The notes below the pieces were generated by a model. It had not been told where the DNA came from, made no database searches, and was given only the letters and a program-made list of their open reading frames with translations. A DNA stretch of 64,000 nucleotides from Bacilli bacterium. Lineage in GTDB: Bacteria; Bacillota_I; Bacilli_A; RF39; UBA660. The stretch spans positions 1-64,000 of the forward strand of contig CAADWX010000005.1 in the NCBI GenBank assembly GCA_900752905.1. Reading direction: 5' to 3'. This document shows positions 17,655 to 26,992 of the stretch, one piece after another. Positions within the stretch are counted from its first letter, which is position 1. Each line of letters begins with the position of its first letter. A program made the translations under genes and the position numbers.

Positions 17655-17702
17655 AGTACTAAAAAACTTTCTAATTTATATATTTAAATTAGAGGTGATA
17701 AA

Positions 17703-17960
17703 ATGAATTCTTCAATTTATAAAAGAGTTATAAATGAAGCAAACCATGTAATAGAAACAAATAATACAATAAGAGAAACAGCAAAAGAGTTTAATGTTTC
17801 AAAAAGTACTGTTCATAAAGATTTACAAGAAAGACTTTTAGATATAAATACAAAATTATATGAACAGGTCTCTAGTATATTAGATTATCATACTAAAATA
17901 AGACATATTAGAGGAGGAGAATCTACAAAGAAAAAATATTTAAGCTTAAATAGGAGGTAG
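17703..17960 (+). CDS. spoIIID: Sporulation transcriptional regulator SpoIIID
   Basis: SpoIIID is the small DNA-binding switch that adjusts sigma-E gene expression in the mother cell. The 85-residue protein has the helix-turn-helix TIRETAKEFNVSKSTVHKDLQERL and a basic C-terminal extension ending in HIRGGESTKKKYLS, both typical. AGAGGTGAT precedes the ATG. mbl follows only 2 nt later, behind GGAGG inside this gene. Confidence 0.96.
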   Translation: MNSSIYKRVINEANHVIETNNTIRETAKEFNVSKSTVHKDLQERLLDINTKLYEQVSSILDYHTKIRHIRGGESTKKKYLSLNRR

Positions 17961-17962
17961 AA

Positions 17963-18949
17963 ATGTTTACAAAATACATAGGAATAGATTTAGGAACAGC
18001 GAATGTATTAATATATATAAAAGGACAAGGTATTGTTTTAAATCAACCAAGTGTAGTGTCATTTGATAATGAAACTAAAAAGCCACTAGCAGTTGGAGAA
18101 AAGGCAAGAGAAATGCTTGGAAGAACACCAGGAGATGTTTTAGCAATAAGGCCATTAAAAGATGGAGTAATAGCTGATTTTGAGACTACAGAAATAATGC
18201 TTGAATCGTTTTTAAGGGAAATAAAAGGTAAAACAATGTTTAATAGACCAGTTATACTAATTTGTTGTCCATCAAATATAACACAAGTTGAAAAAAATGC
18301 TATAAAGGAAGCAGCAGAAAGAATAGGCGCTAAAAAAGTGTTTATGGAAGAAGAACCAAAGGTAGCAGCTATTGGTGCAGGGCTTGATATATCGCAACCA
18401 AGTGGTAGTATGATAATCGATATTGGTGGAGGAACAACTGATATTGCAGTACTTTCTCTTGGAGGCATAGTCAACAGTACATCAATTAAAGTAGCAGGAA
18501 ACACTTTTGATACAGATATCATTAAATATATAAAAAGTAAATATAAACTTTTAATAGGTGATATGACTGCAGAAGAAATAAAAATAAAAATAGGAAGTGT
18601 ATTTCCAGGACTTAAAGAAAAGATGGAAATAAAAGGAAGAGATTTAGTAACAGGCCTTCCTCATAAAATAACAATATGTGCTGAAGAAATAGAAGAATCT
18701 TTAAAAGAAAGTGCATATGTAATTGTACATGCAGCTAAGAATTTATTAGAACAAACTCCACCGGAACTTGCAGCAGATATAATTAACAAAGGTATTTTGA
18801 TAACTGGTGGGGGAGCTTTAATAAAAGGTTTTGATAAATTGCTATCTAAAGAATTAAAGGTTCCTGTTAAAATAGCAGAAAGTCCATTAACATGTGTTGC
18901 AGAAGGTACAGGTATAATTTTAGACAATATTAAACAAAACAAGCTATAA
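17963..18949 (+). CDS. mbl: MreB-family actin-like protein, Mbl by position
   Basis: MreB/Mbl filaments guide the lateral wall synthesis machinery. The 328-residue protein has phosphate 1 motif GIDLGTANVLIY, phosphate 2 DIGGGTTDIAVLSLGGIV and the adenosine motif TGGGALIKGFDKLL. The order spoIIID-mbl is as in Bacillus, so Mbl is the likeliest paralogue, although sequence alone does not separate it from MreB. Confidence 0.93.
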   Translation: MFTKYIGIDLGTANVLIYIKGQGIVLNQPSVVSFDNETKKPLAVGEKAREMLGRTPGDVLAIRPLKDGVIADFETTEIMLESFLREIKGKTMFNRPVILICCPSNITQVEKNAIKEAAERIGAKKVFMEEEPKVAAIGAGLDISQPSGSMIIDIGGGTTDIAVLSLGGIVNSTSIKVAGNTFDTDIIKYIKSKYKLLIGDMTAEEIKIKIGSVFPGLKEKMEIKGRDLVTGLPHKITICAEEIEESLKESAYVIVHAAKNLLEQTPPELAADIINKGILITGGGALIKGFDKLLSKELKVPVKIAESPLTCVAEGTGIILDNIKQNKL

Positions 18950-18962
18950 ACTTGTTTTTTTT
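18936..18962 (+). terminator. Terminator after mbl
   Basis: AAAACAAG pairs with CTTGTTTT over a 7-nt loop, then more T. A TTGTTT/TATAAT promoter (18952-18981, 18-nt spacer) for tagO overlaps its right arm. Confidence 0.75.
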
Positions 18963-18997
18963 GATAATTTAATGATATAATTGAAAAAGGTGGTAGC

Positions 18998-20044
18998 ATG
19001 GATCAAGAATTACTTTTTAGAACATTTGGAATAATAGTTACGACATTTATAACAGTAGTAGTTTTAATACCATTTATAAAAAAAATAGCTATACAAATAA
19101 ATGCCATTGATATTCCAAGAAATAGACATATACATACTAAACCTATTCCAAAATTAGGTGGAGTTGCAATGTTTATAGGCTTCCTAATAGGGTATATGAT
19201 ATTTGGTATTCATTCAGTTACTATGAATGCTGTTTTAATAGGAAGTTTCTTTATAATTTTAATAGGTGTTGTAGATGATATTGTAGAATTAAAGCCTATA
19301 ACTAAATTTTCTGGTCAATTAGCAGCAACTTGTGTAATAGTTTTTTATGGAAATATGGTTATGAATTCAATATCAGCTTTTGGATTTGAACTGAATTTTC
19401 CAATAGGTATCTCACATTTAATAACAATATTTTTTATATTAGGTTGTATTAATTGTATAAATCTGATTGATGGATTAGATGGTTTATCTGGTGGTATAAG
19501 TTTCATATACTTCTTAACAGTTGGGATTATTTCAATAATAAAGGGAAGTTTTGGACTTGAATACATTTTAAGTTTTATAATGGTAGGATCCGTACTAGGT
19601 TTCCTTGCATATAATTTTAATCCGGCTACAATTTTTGCTGGAGATAGTGGATCTATGTTTATGGGATTTATTATATCAGTAATAGCACTTTTGGGATTTA
19701 AAAATGTAACACTTACATCTTTAATAATTCCATTACTTATATTAGCAATTCCAATACTTGATACCCTATTTGCAATAATCAGAAGATTAATAAAAGGACA
19801 ATCAATAGCTCAAGCAGATAAATCTCATATTCATCATCAATTTTTAAGTAGAAATTTTACACAAAGACAAACGGTTTTAATAATTTATATAGTAGATGCT
19901 TTATTTGCATTTTCATCAATTGTATATGTATTAAGAGATAGAGTTATAGGTTATATATTATATATATTATTATTTATAATAGTTTTAATATTTGTACTAA
20001 AAACAAATGTATTATTTGAACATAAAAAGGGGAATAAAAAATGA
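18998..20044 (+). CDS. tagO: Undecaprenyl-phosphate GlcNAc-1-phosphate transferase (TagO/WecA type)
   Basis: This polytopic enzyme starts teichoic-acid-type polymer synthesis by loading GlcNAc-1-P on undecaprenyl phosphate. The 348-residue sequence shows PIPKLGGVAMFIG, VVDDIVELKPITK, NCINLIDGLDGLSGG, NFNPATIFAGDSGSMFMGF and the cytosolic ADKSHIHHQFL loop that marks the WecA/TagO group rather than MraY. AAAGGTGG precedes the ATG. The stop overlaps the nudix gene (ATGA). Confidence 0.92.
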   Translation: MDQELLFRTFGIIVTTFITVVVLIPFIKKIAIQINAIDIPRNRHIHTKPIPKLGGVAMFIGFLIGYMIFGIHSVTMNAVLIGSFFIILIGVVDDIVELKPITKFSGQLAATCVIVFYGNMVMNSISAFGFELNFPIGISHLITIFFILGCINCINLIDGLDGLSGGISFIYFLTVGIISIIKGSFGLEYILSFIMVGSVLGFLAYNFNPATIFAGDSGSMFMGFIISVIALLGFKNVTLTSLIIPLLILAIPILDTLFAIIRRLIKGQSIAQADKSHIHHQFLSRNFTQRQTVLIIYIVDALFAFSSIVYVLRDRVIGYILYILLFIIVLIFVLKTNVLFEHKKGNKK

Positions 20045-20475
20045 AAGTACACTTTTGTGCATCAGCATTTATAATTAATCCAGAAAATAAAAAAATATTG
20101 TTAGTAAAACATAGAAAATTTAATAAATGGACACAACCTGGTGGACATATAGAGGTAGATGAAATACCAGAAGATGCAGCTGTTAGAGAAGCATATGAAG
20201 AAACAGGTGTAAAGGTAAAACTTGTTGGAGAAAGATTTCCAAGAGAGGATGATTACATAAGACCACTTACAGTACAAAAAAATACTGGTATAGAAGGTAC
20301 GATTCATGTTGATTTTTTCTATCTAGCAGTACCTGTAGGTGATATAATTCCACGTCCACAATTAGAAGAAAATATAGCAGTAAAGTGGTTTAGTAGAGAT
20401 GAACTTGAAGAAATAAATGTATTTGAAGATATTAAAATTACTATGGATTATGTATTAAATAAAATAATAAAATAA
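20041..20475 (+). CDS. NUDIX hydrolase
   Basis: A 144-residue NUDIX-fold pyrophosphohydrolase with an intact box GGHIEVDEIPEDAAVREAYEETGV. The substrate is not evident; family members cleave nucleoside diphosphates linked to another moiety. It overlaps tagO by 4 nt and is co-transcribed with it. It ends at a terminator shared with the opposing gene. Confidence 0.93.
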   Translation: MKVHFCASAFIINPENKKILLVKHRKFNKWTQPGGHIEVDEIPEDAAVREAYEETGVKVKLVGERFPREDDYIRPLTVQKNTGIEGTIHVDFFYLAVPVGDIIPRPQLEENIAVKWFSRDELEEINVFEDIKITMDYVLNKIIK

Positions 20476-20497
20476 AACTGCATTAATTTGCAGTTTT
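20474..20497. terminator. Bidirectional terminator
   Basis: AAAACTGCA pairs perfectly with TGCAGTTTT over TTAATT. T runs follow on either strand, so it serves the nudix gene (+) and the opposing gene (-), whose stop codon lies in the loop. Confidence 0.8.
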
Positions 20498-21133
20498 TTC
20501 GACTTTTTTAACATTACTCTTAATAACAATAGCTTCATCCTTTTTTGTTTCTTCATATTTAGCCATAACAAGTGTATGCTCCTTATATTTTTCATCTATT
20601 AAAGAATTATCCAATAATTCACATATAACAATTTTATCATTAATAGAGCAATCTATAATTCTTCCCCAAATAATTTCATCGTCATCATCCTTTTTATTAT
20701 AAAGTTCAATATCATCAGGAAAATACTTATGTCTAAAAATATCTAAACACTCCATTTTTCTAGATTCTATAATTGCTTTTTTAGAATAATATACATCTAT
20801 TTGTTTATTAATTGCTAAAGTATTATTTATTCCTTCTACTACTTTATCATTTAAAATTGTTATATTAAAATCATTTTTTTTATCAATTCTTATATTAATA
20901 ATATTTTCATTAATAAATTTATCAAGAAATAAGTATTCAGAATTTTCTTTATATATGTTACCTAAAATTCTAATAGTCAATCCCATATCGTGATCTATAT
21001 AAATTATACCAAGTACAGGATCTAAAGAAAGATCTATTTTATTTTTCTTCTTTATTTTTTTTATATCTTTTGGCCTATCAATTAATATCCACTTTTTATC
21101 TATATCTCTAAATTTATATTTACTTATTTTCAT
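20483..21133 (-). CDS. Hypothetical protein, second gene after the nuclease
   Basis: A 216-residue soluble, charged protein, not recognised. It starts MKISKYKFRDIDKKWILIDRP and has an acidic run of Asp near residue 150. There is no signal peptide or membrane segment. AGGAGG precedes the ATG. It lies 10 nt downstream of the SNase-like gene on the same strand, so the two form an operon. Confidence 0.65.
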   Translation of the reverse strand: MKISKYKFRDIDKKWILIDRPKDIKKIKKKNKIDLSLDPVLGIIYIDHDMGLTIRILGNIYKENSEYLFLDKFINENIINIRIDKKNDFNITILNDKVVEGINNTLAINKQIDVYYSKKAIIESRKMECLDIFRHKYFPDDIELYNKKDDDDEIIWGRIIDCSINDKIVICELLDNSLIDEKYKEHTLVMAKYEETKKDEAIVIKSNVKKVEKTAN

Positions 21134-21143
21134 GAATATCCTC

Positions 21144-21764
21144 CTACTTTAATCTCTTTTTTAATTCTTTCTTTAGATCTTTTTTTATTTCATTATTAAA
21201 TTTTTTTAAACTTTTTGTTTTTATATTACCGCCTAATATTAAACAAATAATAAGTATCAATATAATAGCCAGAATAGCTAGAGTATTTTTATCTTTATTA
21301 GAATTTGCCTTCCAAATACCTACATTATTTTTTTTTGCTTTTTCTTCTGCTTCTTTTATTAAACTTAAATATTTATAATCACCATATATATATTTAACCT
21401 CACCATATCCATTTTCAACAATATCTTTATTTAATAAAGAATCATCTACAAATACCCATACTAAATCTCTACCATATTTGTCCTTTAAATCAGAATTATC
21501 ATCATATTCTAGTTCTATTTTTTTAGCATTCATAAGCCTATTGCAAGTATATTCACTAGCTTCTTTACCATACGCTTCAATTTTATTTGTAGATTCAGGT
21601 GTATTTATTGCTAAAAATCTAACCTTTATTTCATTATTATTATAATAAAACCAAGCTGTATCTCCATCAACACATTTTTTTAACTCTACAACTTGTCTAT
21701 CCTGAGCAAAAGCAATTTCAAAAAAACTAAAAAATATAGCTATAAAAAATATTATTTTTTTCAT
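21144..21764 (-). CDS. Secreted or anchored staphylococcal-nuclease-like protein
   Basis: A 206-residue protein with a signal peptide (MKKIIFFIAIFFSFFEIAFA) and an SNase domain: CVDGDTAW, KVRFLAINTPES (with the catalytic Arg and Asp), the second acidic/Arg site in KYGRDLVWVFVD, and NVGIW at the end. A hydrophobic helix near residue 170 (AILAIILILIICLILGG) and a Lys-rich tail suggest retention on the outer membrane face. It probably degrades extracellular DNA or RNA for nutrients. Confidence 0.88.
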   Translation of the reverse strand: MKKIIFFIAIFFSFFEIAFAQDRQVVELKKCVDGDTAWFYYNNNEIKVRFLAINTPESTNKIEAYGKEASEYTCNRLMNAKKIELEYDDNSDLKDKYGRDLVWVFVDDSLLNKDIVENGYGEVKYIYGDYKYLSLIKEAEEKAKKNNVGIWKANSNKDKNTLAILAIILILIICLILGGNIKTKSLKKFNNEIKKDLKKELKKRLK

Positions 21765-21878
21765 ACAATCTACCTTCTAGTATAATTATAACAATAATAT
21801 AAAATAAATTTCAATTACAAAACATTTTCTTTACATATAAAATATAATGATATTTTAATAAAAAAAGTGTGTAATAAT

Positions 21879-21908
21879 TGACTTCAAATAAAATACTGTG
21901 CTATAATA
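21879..21908 (+). promoter_or_regulatory. Promoter of typA
   Basis: TTGACT (-35), 18-nt spacer, extended TGC and TATAAT (-10). Confidence 0.75.
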
Positions 21909-21936
21909 CCAAAGATTATGTGAGGAAGTTGATTTT

Positions 21937-23748
21937 ATGAAAAATATAAGAAATATTGCTATTATTGCCCATGTTGACCATGGAAAAACAACTATCGTAG
22001 ATCAATTATTAAAACAATCAGGTACATTTAGAGATAATGAAAATGTAGAAATAAGAGTAATGGATTCTAATGATATTGAACGTGAACGTGGTATTACTAT
22101 TTTAGCAAAAACTACAGCTATAGATCATAACGGATGTAGGATTAATATACTAGATACTCCAGGACATGCTGATTTTGGTGGAGAAGTTGAAAGAATAATG
22201 AATATGGTTGATGGGGTACTTTTAGTAGTAGATGCTTATGAAGGTACAATGCCACAAACAAGATTCGTATTAAAAAAAGCACTTGAAGCAGGAGTAACAC
22301 CAATACTTGTTGTTAATAAAATAGATAAAGACACAGCTAGACCAAAACAAGTAGTAGATGAAGTAATAGATTTATTTATAGAACTTGGTGCTGATATTGA
22401 ACAACTTGAATTCCCAGTAGTATATATGTCAGCTATAAATGGAACATCAAGCTTAGACCCAGATAAAAATACACAAAAGCCAACAATGGATCCACTTTTA
22501 GATTTAATTGTTGATTATATTCCTGCTCCAAAAGTAGAAAAAGAAGGACACTTACAATTTCAACCTGCGTTATTAGACTATAATGATTTTGTTGGAAGAA
22601 TTGGAATTGGTGTTGTAAAAAGAGGAAAAATTAAAGTTAATCAACAAGTATCTTGTATGAGATTAGATGGTACTACAAAACAATTTAGAGTACAAAAATT
22701 ATTTGGATTCTTAGGATTAAAACGTATTGAAATAGAAGAAGCAGAAGCTGGAGATATTGTTGCTATAGCAGGTCTACCTGATATAAGTGTAGGAGAAACT
22801 GTATGTGAAGTTGGATATGAAGAAGCTTTACCACATCTTAGAATTGATGAGCCAACATTACAGATGACATTTGGTGCTAATACTTCACCATTTGTAGGTA
22901 GAGAAGGTAAATTAGTTACAGCCAATAAGATAAAAGAAAGATTAATGAAAGAAACAGAGAAAGACGTATCTCTTAGAGTTGAACCAAATGACAATGAATC
23001 ATTTATAGTATCTGGACGTGGAGAATTACACTTATCAATATTGATAGAAAATATGAGACGTGAAGGATTTGAATTACAAGTTTCTAAACCACAAGTAATA
23101 AAAAAAGAAATCGATGGTGTAATGTGTGAACCATACGAAGATGTTATGATAGAAGTACCTGAAGAAAATGTAGGAACAGTTATAGAAGCTCTTGGTAATC
23201 GTGAAGGTGAAATGGTAAATATGACAAATCATGAAAACCAAGTAAGATTAAATTACTTAGTTCCTTCAAGAGGTTTAATAGGTTTTTCAACAGAATTCAT
23301 GACAATGACAAAAGGATATGGTATTCTAAATCATACATTTAAGGAATACAAAAAAGTTGCAGGAACAAGTGTTGGTGAAAGAAAACTAGGTGTACTTGTT
23401 TCAATGGAAAATGGACAATCTACAGCTTATGCTTTAGGGCAACTTGAAGATAGAGGTGTAATGTTTATTGAACCTGGTACAGAAGTATATGAAGGTATGA
23501 TAGTTGGAGAACATTCTCATGAAAATGATTTAGCGGTAAATGTAGTTAAGGGAAAAAATTTAACAAATACAAGAAGTGCTGGAAAAGATCATACAGTAGT
23601 ACTTAAAAGACCTAGACAAATCAGTCTTGAATATTGCTTAGATTATATAAATAGTGATGAGCTAGTAGAAGTAACACCACTTAATTTCAGAATGAGAAAA
23701 AGAATATTAAATACATCAGAAAGAAAGAAATTTGACAGTAGAAAGTAA
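21937..23748 (+). CDS. typA: Ribosome-associated GTPase TypA/BipA
   Basis: BipA is an EF-G-like GTPase that helps 50S assembly and growth under cold and stress. The 603-residue protein has G1 AHVDHGKTTIVDQLL, G3 DTPGHADFGGEVER, G4 NKIDK, and the BipA-specific C-terminal region with SRGLIGFSTEFMTMTKGYG. Full length. It has its own strong promoter and a terminator. Confidence 0.97.
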   Translation: MKNIRNIAIIAHVDHGKTTIVDQLLKQSGTFRDNENVEIRVMDSNDIERERGITILAKTTAIDHNGCRINILDTPGHADFGGEVERIMNMVDGVLLVVDAYEGTMPQTRFVLKKALEAGVTPILVVNKIDKDTARPKQVVDEVIDLFIELGADIEQLEFPVVYMSAINGTSSLDPDKNTQKPTMDPLLDLIVDYIPAPKVEKEGHLQFQPALLDYNDFVGRIGIGVVKRGKIKVNQQVSCMRLDGTTKQFRVQKLFGFLGLKRIEIEEAEAGDIVAIAGLPDISVGETVCEVGYEEALPHLRIDEPTLQMTFGANTSPFVGREGKLVTANKIKERLMKETEKDVSLRVEPNDNESFIVSGRGELHLSILIENMRREGFELQVSKPQVIKKEIDGVMCEPYEDVMIEVPEENVGTVIEALGNREGEMVNMTNHENQVRLNYLVPSRGLIGFSTEFMTMTKGYGILNHTFKEYKKVAGTSVGERKLGVLVSMENGQSTAYALGQLEDRGVMFIEPGTEVYEGMIVGEHSHENDLAVNVVKGKNLTNTRSAGKDHTVVLKRPRQISLEYCLDYINSDELVEVTPLNFRMRKRILNTSERKKFDSRK

Positions 23749-23757
23749 ATTCTTTCT
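23730..23757 (+). terminator. Terminator after typA
   Basis: AGAAAG pairs with CTTTCT over TAAATT, followed by about ten T. Confidence 0.75.
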
Positions 23758-23832
23758 TTTTTTTTATAAAAATATAGAAAAAAATATATAAAGTGATAAA
23801 ATGAAAAAGGTAATATAGTAAAGAGGTAGTAT

Positions 23833-24423
23833 ATGGCAAAATTACATTTTAAATATGGAACAATGAATAGTGGTAAAAGTATAGATTTAATGAGAACTGC
23901 ACATAGTTATGAAGAAGTAGGATATGAAGTAATTGTTATGAAACCTATTATTGATACAAAAGGTAATGATAAATTAGATTCAAGAATTGGTTTACAAAGA
24001 AAGGTAGATATATTAATAAAAGAAAAAGATTCAATTTTGAAATTAATAAAAGAAAAATTGACAGAAAAAACAGCTTGTATATTTGTAGATGAAGCTCAAT
24101 TTCTATCAAAAAATCAAATTGATGAATTATTCTTTATAACTAAAAAAATAAATATTCCAGTAATATGCTATGGACTTAGAACAAATTTTATGGCTGAATC
24201 TTTTGAAGGATCAAGAAGACTATTAGAAATATCAGATGTTTTAGAAGAATTAAAAACATTGTGTAAATGTAAAGAAATAGCAAGATTTGCTGCTAGAAAA
24301 ATAGACAATAAATATGTTTCATTTGGAAATGAAATAGAAATAGATGGAAAAAATAAAAATATAGATTATGAACCATTATGTGGTAAATGTTATTTACAAA
24401 AAGTTAAAAAAATAAAATTTTAA
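23833..24423 (+). CDS. tdk: Thymidine kinase
   Basis: Salvage enzyme phosphorylating thymidine. The 196-residue type II enzyme has P-loop GTMNSGKSIDLM, FVDEAQFL, the lasso-region VICYGLRTNF and four Zn-binding Cys in LCKCKEIARFAAR and EPLCGKCYL. AGAGGTAG precedes the ATG. Confidence 0.97.
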   Translation: MAKLHFKYGTMNSGKSIDLMRTAHSYEEVGYEVIVMKPIIDTKGNDKLDSRIGLQRKVDILIKEKDSILKLIKEKLTEKTACIFVDEAQFLSKNQIDELFFITKKINIPVICYGLRTNFMAESFEGSRRLLEISDVLEELKTLCKCKEIARFAARKIDNKYVSFGNEIEIDGKNKNIDYEPLCGKCYLQKVKKIKF

Positions 24424-24430
24424 CTTTTTT
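24400..24430 (+). terminator. Terminator after tdk
   Basis: AAAGTTAAAA pairs with TTTTAACTTT over an 8-nt loop; T follow. Confidence 0.65.
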
Positions 24431-24436
24431 ATTTAA

Positions 24437-24464
24437 TAAAAAAAGAATAATTATTCATTATTCT
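24437..24464 (-). terminator. Terminator after the minus-strand XRE gene
   Basis: On the minus strand AGAATAAT pairs with ATTATTCT over a 5-nt loop and is followed by seven T. Confidence 0.7.
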
Positions 24465-24681
24465 CATCAAAGAAACATTTAATATTAACATTTAAAGTTT
24501 TTGAAAACTGTAATAAAGTATCTATAGATAAAGTTTGGTATGTAGAAGATTCAAGTTTTGCTATAAAACTATCACTTAATAACATCTTTTCAGCTAACTC
24601 TCTTTGTGTCATACCATTTTGTTTACGATATTTTTTAATATTTTTACCAATTATATTATATATATTTGTTTCACTGCTCAT
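24451..24681 (-). CDS. Small XRE-family transcriptional regulator
   Basis: A 76-residue protein consisting of one Cro/C1-type helix-turn-helix (RKQNGMTQRELAEKMLLSDSFIAKLESST) with a short acidic tail CFFDENNE, typical of free-standing XRE regulators. It is divergent from the ABC-F gene at 24817, which it might regulate; no operator was identified. Confidence 0.9.
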   Translation of the reverse strand: MSSETNIYNIIGKNIKKYRKQNGMTQRELAEKMLLSDSFIAKLESSTYQTLSIDTLLQFSKTLNVNIKCFFDENNE

Positions 24682-24816
24682 ACATTCTCACCACTTAAAT
24701 TTTCTCATAAATGCTTCATTTTCTTTATAGACTAGTAATCTATGTATAGTATGTAAAAATATAAAAAAATTATACATTTAAGTAGTAATATGTTAAAATA
24801 TACCAGAGGTGTTTTT

Positions 24817-26439
24817 ATGAAGGGTGAGAATATAAATCTTACATTTGGTATGAATAAAATATATAATAATGCTTGTTTTAATATAGAAAATAAAGATAGA
24901 GTTGGTATAGTTGGAGTAAATGGTGCAGGTAAAACTACTTTATTTAATGTAATTTTAAAAAAAATAAAATTAGATAGTGGAAGAATAGTAATACCAAAAG
25001 ATTATAGAATAGGTTATTTACCACAAGAAATAGAATTAGATGATTTAGAACTAAATGTATTTGATTACTTGCTTAGTGCACGTCCAATAAAAGAATTAGA
25101 AAAAAAGCTGGAAAAATTATATATAGATGTTTCTATAGCTGAAGAAAAGAAACAACAAAAAATATTAAAAGAAATATCAAATACACAAGAAAAGTTAGAA
25201 TATTATGATTGTTATAATGCAGAAAATACATTATTTGAAATTATAGAAAAAATGAGTATTCCGTTAGAATTATTAGATATGAAATTAATGGATTTATCTG
25301 GTGGTCAAAAATCCAAAATTGCTTTCGCTCACTTAATATACTCTAATCCTGAAATTCTTCTTTTAGATGAACCAACAAATCATTTAGATGCAACAACAAG
25401 AGAATATATAGAAGGATATATAAAAAAATATAAAGGAATGGTATTAGTAATTTCACATGATGTAGATTTTTTAAACAAAATAGTAAATAAAATTATGTAT
25501 GTAAATAAAACAACGAAACAAATAACAATGTATAATGGTAATTACAATGAATACTTAAAAAAACATAAACAAGAACAAGAAATAGAAGAAAAATTAATAG
25601 AAAAACAAGAACAAGAAATAGAAACACTAAAATCATTTATTGATAAAGCAAAAAAAGCTTCAAGGACAAACCATAATATAAAGAAAATGGGAAAAGATAG
25701 AGAAATAAAATTAGAAAAAAAGTTAAGTGAATTACATGTAAGAGAAAAGAAATATTCTAAATTAAAATTAAATATTAAACCCTTAAGAGAAGGTTCTAGA
25801 ATACCACTTAAAGTAAACAATATAAAATTTAAATACGAAGAAAAAGATTATTTATATAAAAATTTATCTTTTGTTATAAACAATAAAGAGAGATTTTTAA
25901 TCATCGGAGAAAATGGAGTAGGTAAATCTACATTATTAAAACTTTTAATAGGAAAATATAAACCAGAAGAAGGAAATATTTGGTATGGTAATAAAACAGA
26001 TATAGCATATTATGCTCAAGAACTAGAACTTTTAAAACCATCAAAAACAATAATAGAAAATGTTGATACAAAAGGATATAGTGATAAAGAATTAAGAACA
26101 ATATTAGGTAGTTTCTTATTTTATGGTGATGATGTATTTAAAAAAATAGAAGTATTATCACCAGGAGAAAAAGCAAGAGTTGCTTTGTGTAAAATAATGC
26201 TTGAAAGAGCTAACTTGTTACTTTTAGATGAACCAACAAATCATTTAGATCCGGATACACAAAAAGTAATTGGAGAAAATTTTAAAAATTATGAAGGTAC
26301 AATAATAATGGTAAGCCATAATATACCATTTATAGAAAGTATAAACGTTGATAGAATACTATTATTACCAAGTGGTAAAATAATAAACTATGATAAAGAA
26401 AGATTAGAAAAATATATTCACAATACAAATAATAATTAG
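24817..26439 (+). CDS. ABC-F family ATP-binding protein
   Basis: ABC-F proteins have two ATPase domains and no membrane part and act on the ribosome. Domain 1 has GVNGAGKTTL, LSGGQKSKIAFA and LLLDEPTNHLD; domain 2 has GENGVGKSTLL, LSPGEKARVAL and a second LLLDEPTNHLD. The Lys/Glu-rich linker spans about residues 240-330. Length is 540 residues with the start at ATG 24817, set by AGAGGTG. It could be a housekeeping EttA/YdiF-like factor or an antibiotic-protection type; the sequence alone does not decide. Confidence 0.92.
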   Translation: MKGENINLTFGMNKIYNNACFNIENKDRVGIVGVNGAGKTTLFNVILKKIKLDSGRIVIPKDYRIGYLPQEIELDDLELNVFDYLLSARPIKELEKKLEKLYIDVSIAEEKKQQKILKEISNTQEKLEYYDCYNAENTLFEIIEKMSIPLELLDMKLMDLSGGQKSKIAFAHLIYSNPEILLLDEPTNHLDATTREYIEGYIKKYKGMVLVISHDVDFLNKIVNKIMYVNKTTKQITMYNGNYNEYLKKHKQEQEIEEKLIEKQEQEIETLKSFIDKAKKASRTNHNIKKMGKDREIKLEKKLSELHVREKKYSKLKLNIKPLREGSRIPLKVNNIKFKYEEKDYLYKNLSFVINNKERFLIIGENGVGKSTLLKLLIGKYKPEEGNIWYGNKTDIAYYAQELELLKPSKTIIENVDTKGYSDKELRTILGSFLFYGDDVFKKIEVLSPGEKARVALCKIMLERANLLLLDEPTNHLDPDTQKVIGENFKNYEGTIIMVSHNIPFIESINVDRILLLPSGKIINYDKERLEKYIHNTNNN

Positions 26440-26522
26440 ATGTATTACCTACAATTAATCTAATTAAGTTCATATAAATGAATATAAAATGTAAATATAT
26501 TTCTAATAAATAGTAAAAAAGC

Positions 26523-26551
26523 TTGATAAATTTTAAATTTATTGATAAAAT
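26523..26551 (+). promoter_or_regulatory. Promoter of tRNA-His
   Basis: TTGATA (-35), 17-nt spacer, TAAAAT (-10), with a predicted start about 14 nt before the tRNA. The rest of the 132 nt after the ABC-F gene is AT-rich without a frame. Confidence 0.5.
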
Positions 26552-26571
26552 AGCTTTGTTACTATTGAAAT

Positions 26572-26648
26572 GGCGTTCTTGGTGAAGCGGTTAACACACC
26601 TGACTGTGACTCAGGCATGCGTGGGTTCGATCCCCACAGAGCGCCCCA
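26572..26648 (+). tRNA. tRNA-His (anticodon GTG)
   Basis: A complete cloverleaf with the extra 5' G(-1) opposite C73, the tRNA-His hallmark. The anticodon arm CCTGA-CTGTGAC-TCAGG has anticodon GTG at 26606-26608, the T arm has GTGGG-TTCGATC-CCCAC, and CCA is encoded (26646-26648). Its 3' end borders the accessory island. Confidence 0.97.
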
Positions 26649-26686
26649 TTGTGAAATCTGCTCGAATTTTTCGAGTTTGATAAATG

Positions 26687-26716
26687 ACTAATTCAGAAAT
26701 GGATTAGTTTTTTTTG
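26687..26716 (+). terminator. Terminator after tRNA-His
   Basis: ACTAATTC pairs with GGATTAGT (one G-U) followed by a long T run. A separate short palindrome CTCGAA-TTT-TTCGAG lies at 26661-26675. Confidence 0.75.
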
Positions 26717-26841
26717 TGCTTAAAAAATATTCTAGCAAAATAAGAAAGGATGGAAACAATGGTAAATATTATTAAAGAAGAACTTTCATTAGAAGATTAT
26801 TTAAAAACAATATAAATACTATGTATTCCCTAAACATGGAA

Positions 26842-26869
26842 TTGACAAATTATAAAAAAGTGATATTAT
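26842..26869 (+). promoter_or_regulatory. Strong promoter driving the orphan attenuator
   Basis: Consensus TTGACA, 16-nt spacer, TATTAT. It reads into the leader peptide and attenuator. Confidence 0.7.
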
Positions 26870-26914
26870 AAATAATCAATGAAAGAGGTATTCTCTAGAA
26901 AGAGAGGTACATCT

Positions 26915-26992
26915 ATGATAAAATATATACATAAACAAAAAATTTATAATATTGAATATTGTGAGGAGTCAGTAGTATTTAGACTTTATTAA
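26915..26992 (+). CDS. Leader peptide of 25 residues inside an attenuator
   Basis: A short frame starts at ATG 26915 behind AGAGAGGT and runs into the left arm of the attenuator hairpin, stopping at its loop (TAA 26990-26992). It begins MIKYIHKQKIYNIEYCEESV. Such geometry is typical of leader peptides whose translation decides terminator formation upstream of resistance or transfer genes. A small hairpin TCTCT-AGAA-AGAGA precedes it. Confidence 0.55.
   Translation: MIKYIHKQKIYNIEYCEESVVFRLY

Noticed and set aside
18043..18522. Long minus-strand frame inside mbl.
   Set aside because: Antisense shadow of a strongly conserved gene; no ribosome site and low-complexity Ser/Ile translation.
26572..26716. 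Search for a direct repeat of the tRNA-His 3' end as an attachment site duplication.
   Set aside because: No second copy of the T-arm/acceptor sequence was seen downstream up to the cotJ operon, so no att pair can be claimed.
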